Shown: positions 1 to 5,226 of the stretch, piece by piece
How positions within the stretch are numbered: position 1 is the stretch's first letter
Layout: the number at the start of each line of letters is the position of its first letter
From: Pseudomonadota bacterium
GTDB taxonomy: Bacteria; Pseudomonadota; Alphaproteobacteria; UBA8366; JADFVY01
Assembly (NCBI GenBank): GCA_015222795.1
Contig: JADFVY010000415.1
Location: 1 to 6,968 of the forward strand
Length of the DNA stretch: 6,968 nt
Direction of reading: 5' to 3'
Notes under the pieces: model-generated
Seen by the model: the letters and a program-made list of their open reading frames with translations, nothing else
What the model was told of the DNA's origin: nothing
The model's database searches: none
Translations under genes and position numbers: made by a program

Positions 1-1628
1 GCATAGACCGTCCCCAGTCCTGCCACCGCCACCTCGCGCGCGGCGACGCCGACGATCAGCACGATGGCGATCTCCCAGGTAAAGCCGATCGGCGCCAGCA
101 GAGGCTGAATGGCGTGGCCGATCATGCCGGCGAAGCTGTAATTGATCGCCGGTTCGGTGGCGCCCACCGGCGCGCCCGGGACCGAACTGAGGAACCAGAT
201 CAGCAGCATCATCGACAGGATGATCGTGCCGGCGCGGCGCAGAAACAGGCGCGCGCGCTGCAGCACGCCCATCAGCACGTTCTTCGGATCCGGTAATTTA
301 TAGGCTGGCAGCTCCATGATGAAGTGGTCGGCCTCGCCGCGCCAGAACAGCCGGCGCAGCACGAAGGCGACGACGAAGGCGCTGACGATGCCCGCGGCGT
401 ACAGCCCGAACATCACCAAACCCTGCAAATTCACGAGTCCGGCCACCTGCTGACGTGGCACGAAGGCGGAGATCAAAAGGGTGTAAACGGGAATTCGCGC
501 CGAACAGGTCATCAGCGGCGCTATCAGGATGGTGGCCAGCCGATCGCGGCGGCCGTCGATCACCCGGGTCGCCATGATGCCGGGGATCGCGCAGGCGAAG
601 CTGGACAGCAACGGGATGAAGGCGCGGCCATTCAGCCTCGCGTAACCCATGATGCGGTCCATCAGAAAGGCGGCCCGCGGCATGTATCCCAGGTCCTCCA
701 GCAGGATGATGAAAAAGAACAGGATCATGATCTGCGGCAGGAAAACCAGCACGCTGCCGATGCCCGAGATCAGGCCGTCGGTCAGCAGGCTGCGCAGCAT
801 GCTATCCGGCAGGCTTGTGGTCAGCAGCGCCGCCAGCGCGTCGAAGCCGCCACGGATCAGGTCCGTCGCCGGGCCCGCCCAGGTGAATACCGCCTGGAAG
901 ATCAGGAAAAGGACCAAAAGAAGAACGGCGATTCCGGCCACCGGATGCAGCAGCACCTGATCGATCCGCGCCGTCCAGGTGTCGGGGCGGGCCGGCGGTT
1001 GCACGCATGCGCCAAGGATGCGTTCGACCGCGCGGTGGGTGGTGCTGATCTCGGATCGCGTCGGTTCGCGCCAGGTGGCGGCGGTGGCGGGCAAAGGCTC
1101 GCCGTTGGCGATCCGGTCGATCCGGTCCAGCAGATCGGCGGTGCCGCCGCGCCGCACGGCGATGGCGGTAACCACCGGGACTTCCAGCGCGAGAGAGAGC
1201 CTTTCCGTATCGATGGCGATGCCGCGATGCCGCGCGATGTCGAACATGTTGAGGGCCAGCATGACCGGCCGGCCAACCTGTTTCAGTTCCAGCACCAACC
1301 GCAGCACCAGCCGCAAATTCGTGGCGTCGGCCACGCAGACCAGAAGATCGGGCGCGGCCTCGCCTGCCAGCCGCCCCAGCACCGCGTCGCGGGTGACCGC
1401 CTCGTCCGGGCTGCGCGCCCGCAGGCTGTAGGTGCCCGGCAGGTCCAGCACCTGGACCCTGTGGCCGCCGGGCGTAACGAAGGCGCCTTCCTTGCGTTCG
1501 ACGGTGACGCCCGGATAGTTCCCGACTTTCTGGCGGCTGCCGGTCAGCGCGTTGAACAGCGCGGTCTTGCCGCAGTTCGGATTGCCGACCAGTGCGATGC
1601 GGGCGGGGGCGGCAAGAATATCGGACAT
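1..1628 (-). CDS. feoB: Ferrous iron transport protein B (FeoB), C-terminus cut off by the window edge
   Basis: FeoB is the inner-membrane Fe(II) transporter with a cytoplasmic N-terminal G domain. My translation stays open from the ATG at 1628 to the left edge, 542 complete codons. G-domain motifs are intact: G1 GNPNCGKT (15-22), G2 threonine in YPGVTVE (about 41), G3 DLPG (61-64) and G4 NMFD (126-129). The membrane core shows FFFIILLEDLGYMPRAAF, then SFACAIPGIMATR with Cys346, PLMTCSARIPVY with Cys375, and the late motif VAAREV (about 528-533). These are conserved FeoB segments, of the CAIPG rather than the CNVP subtype. Family members are usually 600 residues or more, so at least 60-80 residues lie beyond position 1. 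The start follows the feoA stop by two bases (TGACCATG), which suggests translational coupling. No frameshift was seen. Whether feoC follows cannot be seen. Identification is firm. Confidence 0.97.
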   Translation of the reverse strand, partial: MSDILAAPARIALVGNPNCGKTALFNALTGSRQKVGNYPGVTVERKEGAFVTPGGHRVQVLDLPGTYSLRARSPDEAVTRDAVLGRLAGEAAPDLLVCVADATNLRLVLRLVLELKQVGRPVMLALNMFDIARHRGIAIDTERLSLALEVPVVTAIAVRRGGTADLLDRIDRIANGEPLPATAATWREPTRSEISTTHRAVERILGACVQPPARPDTWTARIDQVLLHPVAGIAVLLLVLFLIFQAVFTWAGPATDLIRGGFDALAALLTTSLPDSMLRSLLTDGLISGIGSVLVFLPQIMILFFFIILLEDLGYMPRAAFLMDRIMGYARLNGRAFIPLLSSFACAIPGIMATRVIDGRRDRLATILIAPLMTCSARIPVYTLLISAFVPRQQVAGLVNLQGLVMFGLYAAGIVSAFVVAFVLRRLFWRGEADHFIMELPAYKLPDPKNVLMGVLQRARLFLRRAGTIILSMMLLIWFLSSVPGAPVGATEPAINYSFAGMIGHAIQPLLAPIGFTWEIAIVLIVGVAAREVAVAGLGTVY

Positions 1629-1630
1629 GG

Positions 1631-1942
1631 TCAGGTTGCGACCCGTATCAGGATCGCCTCGGCGTCCCGGCGACGCAACGCCACCCTCATGTCGTCCAGT
1701 TTTACGGCGATCGGGTCGCCCCGGATAAAGCCTTCGTGGATGATTTCGACCGATGCACCCTCGACGAACCCGATCTCCAGCAATTGTCGCTCCAACTCCA
1801 TGGCGGTTTCGCTGTACGTGTCACCGCCCGTGCCGCCCACCCGCAGCACGGTTCCGCGCAAGCCCTTGGCGCCGCGACCCAGCCTGATGGAGACGGCGGC
1901 TTCCCCGCGGCTGGCGATCTCTGTGAATTCGCTTTGGTACAT
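1631..1942 (-). CDS. feoA: Ferrous iron transport protein A (FeoA)
   Basis: FeoA is a small cytoplasmic SH3-like protein needed for FeoB-dependent Fe(II) uptake; it is thought to act on the FeoB G domain or membrane part. The 103-residue product has the FeoA pattern: a first beta strand LRGTVLRV (28-35), a helix ending LERQLLEIGFVEGASVEI (50-67), then GDPIAVKLDD (75-84) and VALRRRDAEAILI (87-99). It is somewhat longer than the usual 75-90 residues because of an N-terminal stretch of about 25 residues and a glycine-rich loop at 36-40. The ATG at 1942 is supported by a GGAG Shine-Dalgarno at 1950-1953 on the minus strand, seven bases upstream. It is the first gene of the feoAB operon and lies directly downstream of a Fur-like box. 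Confidence 0.95.
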   Translation of the reverse strand: MYQSEFTEIASRGEAAVSIRLGRGAKGLRGTVLRVGGTGGDTYSETAMELERQLLEIGFVEGASVEIIHEGFIRGDPIAVKLDDMRVALRRRDAEAILIRVAT

Positions 1943-1968
1943 AATGACACTCCATGGAGGATTTTCTT

Positions 1969-1974
1969 CTTATA
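1969..1974 (-). promoter_or_regulatory. Putative -10 box of the feoAB promoter
   Basis: Read on the minus strand this is TATAAG, five of six matches to the sigma70 -10 consensus, 26 bases upstream of the feoA start codon. No good -35 hexamer lies at 16-18 bases; the best candidate (TGCAAA or ATGCAA, near 1991-1997) falls inside the Fur-like box. The promoter therefore looks weak on its own and is overlapped by the operator. Inferred from sequence only. Confidence 0.5.
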
Positions 1975-1981
1975 CCGCGAA

Positions 1982-1996
1982 TGAGAACGATTTGCA
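1982..1996 (-). promoter_or_regulatory. Fur-like operator upstream of feoAB
   Basis: The minus-strand 15-mer TGCAAATCGTTCTCA matches the 7-1-7 Fur box (TGATAAT-n-ATTATCA) at 10 of 14 consensus positions. The plus strand reads TGAGAACGATTTGCA. It lies 40 bases upstream of the feoA ATG and just upstream of, and probably overlapping, the -35 region, where bound Fe-Fur would block RNA polymerase. Fur repression of feoAB is well known in proteobacteria. Irr or RirA sites in alphaproteobacteria could look partly similar, so the regulator's identity is inferred. Confidence 0.65.
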
Positions 1997-2024
1997 TGTA
2001 GAAAAGCCATAAATGGATTGTGGT

Positions 2025-2051
2025 GAATTGCCGCAGGGGGGGGCGGTATTC
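2025..2051. repeat. Imperfect stem-loop with an eight-G run, possible weak terminator
   Basis: Arms GAAT-tg-CCGC (2025-2034) and GCGG-t-ATTC (2043-2051) can pair with a small internal loop, leaving an eight-base loop of A followed by seven Gs. The homopolymer G run spans 2036-2043. It lies nine bases after the hydrolase stop codon, between that gene and the feo promoter, where a terminator would be useful. No T tract follows on either strand, so an intrinsic terminator is doubtful. Confidence 0.25.
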
Positions 2052-2059
2052 GGGGTGGT

Positions 2060-3004
2060 CTATGCGGGAGGCTCGAAACGTCGATATTCCAGGAAATGGA
2101 TTGCCGCTTTTATGCTGTCGGGATAGTTCATTATGAAGCTATGGATGCCGTCCACCTTCATCCAGCCGGCCGCGCCGTCCAGGCGGGTTTCCTCGACCGA
2201 GACGATCAAATCGTCGTCGCCCTTCAATATCGGGTTCCAGCCAGTGCCGCCGCGCCCCGCCGCGATGATGGCGAAGGGGACGTTCGGGGAGGGCAGGGAG
2301 GCAACCGCGCTGGTCCGCGAATCGAACAACCCGCGCCACAGGATCAGATTTATCGGCGGCACATATTGCAGCACGTCGGCCATGACCGAGCCCCGGCTGG
2401 GCGGTGCGGTCATGATCAGCGCGTTGACCTCTATCCGTTCGCGCCATTCCGCCTCGCGCGCCAACAGACCGCGCACAACCAGGCCACCCAGGCTGTGGGT
2501 GACGAAAGAAATCCGTTCCACGCCCTCAAGGTTTGCGATCAATTCGTTAAGGTCGGCGGCATTGCGGGCCACCGACCGCCGTGTGCTGGCATAGCTTATC
2601 GCCGCGACCTGGTAGCCGGCGGATGTCAGCGCCCGTTCCAGCCCGCCAAAGGATGCGCGCGACCGGCCCAGCCCATGCACCAGGATCACCAGGTGGCCGT
2701 TATAGGCCTCGATGTCGCGTATGGCGCGGATGCGGTCGAAAACCGCGCGACAGGCCGCGAAGGCGCCCCAGCAGCGCCGCACATTGCCCGCATCCAGCAG
2801 CCGTGAATGGCCGGTTATGACATTCTCCTGGATCCGCCATCCCGAATAAAGATAGCGGTCGGTCCAGAATTGCTTGCCGCCCAGTGTCGGAAACGGAATA
2901 TTCGGCCAGGCGCCGGCCTCCGTGGCCGGCGCGTTGCCCGCCATGCCACCCAGGATCAGGGCCGGAAGGGCGAATCGGCGGGTCGATTTTCTGGCGCTCG
3001 CCAT
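2060..3004 (-). CDS. Exported alpha/beta hydrolase, lipase/esterase-like
   Basis: The 314-residue product is a serine hydrolase of the alpha/beta fold. VILVHGLG (about 106-113) is the oxyanion-hole strand and loop. VTHSLGGLVVRG is the nucleophile elbow, with Ser171 and Thr in place of the first Gly of GxSxG. GDDDLIVSVEETRL carries the acid (Asp263-265), and VDGIHSFIMNYP the catalytic His288. The family resembles PGAP1/DUF676-type lipases. The N-terminus (RKSTRRF, then a hydrophobic segment ALPALILGGMAG and APA) reads as a signal peptide. A twin arginine is present but does not fit the full Tat motif. I chose the ATG at 3004 because GAGG at 3011-3014 stands six bases before it. An upstream in-frame ATG at 3031 (323 residues) has no visible Shine-Dalgarno. 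Substrate is unknown; esterase, lipase or acyl-transfer activity are all possible. It is divergent from the TRAP operon. Confidence 0.85.
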   Translation of the reverse strand: MASARKSTRRFALPALILGGMAGNAPATEAGAWPNIPFPTLGGKQFWTDRYLYSGWRIQENVITGHSRLLDAGNVRRCWGAFAACRAVFDRIRAIRDIEAYNGHLVILVHGLGRSRASFGGLERALTSAGYQVAAISYASTRRSVARNAADLNELIANLEGVERISFVTHSLGGLVVRGLLAREAEWRERIEVNALIMTAPPSRGSVMADVLQYVPPINLILWRGLFDSRTSAVASLPSPNVPFAIIAAGRGGTGWNPILKGDDDLIVSVEETRLDGAAGWMKVDGIHSFIMNYPDSIKAAIHFLEYRRFEPPA

Positions 3005-3010
3005 TAATTG

Positions 3011-3014
3011 CCTC
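3011..3014 (-). promoter_or_regulatory. Shine-Dalgarno deciding the hydrolase start
   Basis: The minus strand reads GAGG here, six bases upstream of the ATG at 3004. No comparable purine run precedes the in-frame ATGs at 3031 or 3025. This favours the 314-residue product, whose signal peptide then begins MASARKSTRRF. Confidence 0.6.
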
Positions 3015-3087
3015 AATAAATTCATATTCATGTGCGTTTCTGCAATGTTTGCGATAAAGCTCGGTGAAAGTAAGTTTGCCGCGTGAA

Positions 3088-3119
3088 TATTAATGAACTA
3101 TGTTCAGTTATTCATGAAT
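3088..3119. promoter_or_regulatory. Operator-like repeats over the hydrolase promoter
   Basis: On the minus strand, TTCATGAATA (3118 to 3109) and TTCATTAATA (3097 to 3088) match at nine of ten bases and start 21 bases apart, two helical turns. Two perfect palindromes are interleaved: ATTCATGAAT (3110-3119) and TGAAC-tat-GTTCA (3094-3106). One repeat sits between the -35 and -10 hexamers and the other directly downstream of the -10, the usual layout for a repressor site. The regulator is not identifiable and no regulator gene is in the window. Confidence 0.5.
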
Positions 3120-3125
3120 TGTCAA
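3097..3125 (-). promoter_or_regulatory. Putative sigma70 promoter of the hydrolase gene
   Basis: On the minus strand a perfect -35 TTGACA (3125-3120) is followed after 17 bases by CATAGT (3102-3097), four of six matches to the -10 consensus. The start point would be near 3090, giving a leader of roughly 85 bases before the ATG at 3004. The region is AT-rich against a GC-rich background. Operator-like repeats overlap it. Confidence 0.6.
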
Positions 3126-3173
3126 GCTGATGAGTTTTTTGATAGGAACCGCTGTCGGAAATCCGTGGGACTT

Positions 3174-3179
3174 TATATT
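3174..3179 (+). promoter_or_regulatory. Possible -10 box for the tatT-dctP-dctQM operon
   Basis: TATATT matches the -10 consensus at five of six bases and lies about 95 bases upstream of the tatT ATG. No good -35 is present at normal spacing (the best is CTGTCG at 3152-3157), so an activator or another sigma factor might be required, or the true promoter may be elsewhere in 3120-3240. Weak call. Confidence 0.25.
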
Positions 3180-3242
3180 TCCATCCCCCACGGTCAGAGT
3201 GTGGTTGTCCCGTATCGAAGGAGCGAACGGGCCTGGATGATC

Positions 3243-3262
3243 GAGGAGGGCGCCCGCGGGCG
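3243..3262 (+). promoter_or_regulatory. Shine-Dalgarno followed by a GC palindrome before tatT
   Basis: GAGGAGGG (3243-3250) is a strong Shine-Dalgarno but ends 23 bases before the only plausible start at 3274. A perfect 12-base palindrome, CGCCCGCGGGCG (3251-3262), lies between them. Folded as a four-pair stem with a CGCG loop, it would reduce the effective spacing to about 11 bases. An in-frame TGA (3271-3273) immediately before the ATG rules out an upstream start. Confidence 0.4.
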
Positions 3263-3273
3263 TGACCGTGTGA

Positions 3274-4176
3274 ATGAGACTGAGACTGATACTGATCCTT
3301 GCCGTTGCGGCGTCGATGTTGGGCGGATGTTCGGTGAAGAAGACGGTGGTCAATTACGCCGGCGATGCGATCGGCGGCGGCGGCGGCGTGTGGACGTCCG
3401 ATGAGGACCCCCAGCTCGTCAAGGAAGCGCTGCCGTTTGCATTGAAGACCAATGAAAGTCTGCTGGAGGTCTCGCCAAACCATGAGGGACTGCTGGAAGC
3501 GACCGCGACGGGTTTTCTGGCTTACGCGCTGCTGATCAAGGAAGAGGCCGACCGCGTTGAGGTTGACGACCTGAAGGCCGCGCGCAAGTTGAAATTGCGG
3601 GCCAGCAAGCTGTTTATCCGTGGTCGCGATTTTGCTCTTCGTGCGATGGAGCAGCGCCATCCGGGATTCACGCAAGGCCTGAAGACCGACCTCGACGCAA
3701 CGCTGGCGCAAACCTCCGCCAAGGACGCGCCGTTCCTCTACCTTGCGGGGGCCGGCTGGGCCGCGGCGCTGAGCGCAAACACGGCCAATCTGGGGCTGGT
3801 CGCGGATTTCCCCGCCGCCGGCGCGCTGGTCCAGCGGGTGCTGGAGGTGGACGATACCTTTAACGATGGCGCGGTCCATGAATTCATGGTCTCGTTCGAG
3901 GCCGCGCGCCCTGGCGGTAGCATCGAGATCGCGCGCAAGCATTACAGCCGCGCGCTGGAACTGTCGGGTGGAAAACGCGCCTCGGTCTATCTTGCGCTGG
4001 CCGAGGCGGTTTCGGTCGGGGAACAGGATGTTAACGAATTCCGTGCCATGCTGAAGGCGGCCCGCGCGGTCGATATCGAGAAGAGGCCCAACGACCGGCT
4101 TCTCAATGTTGTTGCGCAAGAGCGGGCTGAATGGCTGGAGGGGCAGGTCCCGGACCTGTTCCTGCTAGCAGACTGA
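3274..4176 (+). CDS. tatT: TatT lipoprotein, TRAP transporter T-component
   Basis: The 300-residue product matches the TatT family (TRAP-associated TPR protein, first described in Treponema pallidum as Tp0956). A lipoprotein signal (MRLRLILILAVAASMLGGC) puts the lipidated residue at Cys19, so the mature protein should be membrane-anchored facing the periplasm. Family hallmarks follow in order: EDPQLVKEALPFALKTNESLL (44-64), a helix pair LLEATATGFLAYALL (73-87), ARKLKLRASKLFIRGRDFALRAME (103-126), DAPFLYLAGAGWAAALS (151-167), LVQRVLEVDDTFNDGAVHEFMVSFEA (185-210), then a clear TPR-like repeat GSIEIARKHYSRALELSGGKRASVYLALAEAV (215-246) and QDVNEFRAMLKAARAVD (251-267). In Treponema, TatT trimers associate with the binding protein TatP. 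Here too the binding-protein gene follows, 38 bases downstream. A run of five GGC codons (3373-3387) follows the lipid-anchor linker. The family assignment is strong; the role as docking or ligand-relay subunit is inferred from Treponema. Confidence 0.9.
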   Translation: MRLRLILILAVAASMLGGCSVKKTVVNYAGDAIGGGGGVWTSDEDPQLVKEALPFALKTNESLLEVSPNHEGLLEATATGFLAYALLIKEEADRVEVDDLKAARKLKLRASKLFIRGRDFALRAMEQRHPGFTQGLKTDLDATLAQTSAKDAPFLYLAGAGWAAALSANTANLGLVADFPAAGALVQRVLEVDDTFNDGAVHEFMVSFEAARPGGSIEIARKHYSRALELSGGKRASVYLALAEAVSVGEQDVNEFRAMLKAARAVDIEKRPNDRLLNVVAQERAEWLEGQVPDLFLLAD

Positions 4177-4214
4177 CAAGCTTTTTTCGGGAGACCTGAA
4201 GGTTGAGACGAACG

Positions 4215-5225
4215 ATGAAAAACTGGATTATAACGGCCTTTGCGGGCTTGGCCTTTCTCTCCGCCGGCGCCGCCGCCTCGGCGCAGACTATCAAGCTGGG
4301 TACACTGGCGCCCAAGGGGTCGCCCTGGTTCGATAACCTCCAGGACATGGCGTCCGACTGGGGCGAGGCCTCCAACGGCCGCATCAAGGTGCGGATCTAT
4401 CCCGGCGGGTCGATTGGCGACGAGCAGGACATGGTCCGCAAGATGCAGATCGGCCAGCTTCAGGGCGCGGTACTGACCGCCGAGGGGCTGAGCATCATCG
4501 TGCCGGAAGTCCTGGCCCTGCAAATGCCGATGATCTTCAAGACCGATGGCGAACTGGACTATGCCCGCGATGCGCTGAAGCCAGAACTGGAAGCCCTGTT
4601 CGAGGCCCGCGGTTACAAGATTCTGAACTGGGGCGATATCGGCTGGGTGCGCCTGTTCGCCCGCGATCCCGCCATCACCGTGGAGGATCTCGGGAAGCAG
4701 AAGCTGTTCACCTGGGCCGGTGATCCCGAGCTGGCCGAGGGTTACAAGATGCAGGGCTTCAATGTGGTGCCGCTGCCCGTGCCCGAGATATTCAGCGGCC
4801 TGCAATCGGGCCTGATCGACGCGCTCTTCGCGGCCCCGGTGGCGGCGTTGTCCTACCAGTGGTTCGGCATTGCCAATAACATGGCGGAGCTGAAAGTGCT
4901 GAAGCTGATCGGCGCGACGGTGGTGACGCAGAAGACCTGGAACAAGATCAAGCCGGAAGTGCGCGACGATGTGCTGGCGGCGGCCATTCAGGCCGGTAAC
5001 AATGCGCGCGAGAAGATCCGTAATTTCGAGGACGAGGCCATCCGGGTCATGCAGGAACACGGGCTGACGACCCATCCCGTGTCCGCCGAGGAGGCCGCGG
5101 ACTGGGAGAAGAGCGCGCGTTCCTCCTGGGTGGTCTATACAAGCTCGAACGTGCCGGCCGAGCTGGTCGAGCGGGTAGAGGCGCTGCGCGACGAATACCG
5201 CAAGCAGCAAGCCACCGCCAATTGA
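4215..5225 (+). CDS. dctP: TRAP transporter substrate-binding protein, DctP/TatP family
   Basis: The 336-residue product has a Sec signal peptide with a likely cut after ASA (residue 23). The mature DctP fold begins TIKLGTLAPKGSPWFDNLQDMA. Further family segments are GRIKVRIYPGGSIGDEQDMVRKMQIGQ (55-81), the hinge region PLPVPEIFSGLQSGLIDALFAAP (186-208) and a C-terminal helical part ending VEALRDEYRKQ. It should capture a solute in the periplasm and pass it to the permease encoded next. Where carboxylate-binding members have KIR (the arginine that grips the substrate carboxylate), this protein reads KLFTW (163-167). The arginine thus appears missing, pointing to a different, perhaps more hydrophobic, ligand. 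The gene lies 38 bases after tatT and one base before the permease gene. A TTG at 4203, in frame and nine bases after GGGAG (4189-4193), could add four residues; I prefer the ATG. Confidence 0.93.
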   Translation: MKNWIITAFAGLAFLSAGAAASAQTIKLGTLAPKGSPWFDNLQDMASDWGEASNGRIKVRIYPGGSIGDEQDMVRKMQIGQLQGAVLTAEGLSIIVPEVLALQMPMIFKTDGELDYARDALKPELEALFEARGYKILNWGDIGWVRLFARDPAITVEDLGKQKLFTWAGDPELAEGYKMQGFNVVPLPVPEIFSGLQSGLIDALFAAPVAALSYQWFGIANNMAELKVLKLIGATVVTQKTWNKIKPEVRDDVLAAAIQAGNNAREKIRNFEDEAIRVMQEHGLTTHPVSAEEAADWEKSARSSWVVYTSSNVPAELVERVEALRDEYRKQQATAN

Positions 5226-5226
5226 G

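Noticed and set aside
324..2012. A 562-codon plus-strand open frame opposite feoB and feoA
   Set aside because: The product is rich in Gln, His, Arg and Asp with no recognisable domain. It is the antisense shadow of a GC-rich coding region, and the minus strand carries clear feoB and feoA motifs.
3373..3387. Five GGC repeats as a possible phase-variable tract
   Set aside because: Trinucleotide units keep the frame and simply encode five glycines after the lipid anchor, so a switch is unlikely.
3093..3404. A 103-codon plus-strand open frame across the intergenic region into tatT
   Set aside because: It overlaps the 5' end of tatT in another frame, ends in an arginine-rich shadow stretch, and its ATG lies inside the hydrolase promoter repeats without a Shine-Dalgarno.
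3112..4119. A 335-codon minus-strand open frame opposite tatT
   Set aside because: No recognisable motif or supported start; it overlaps the clear TatT lipoprotein almost entirely.
4176..4214. A terminator in the tatT-dctP gap because of a six-T run (4182-4187)
   Set aside because: No stable GC-rich stem precedes the T run and the gap is only 38 bases, so it is better read as an intra-operon spacer.
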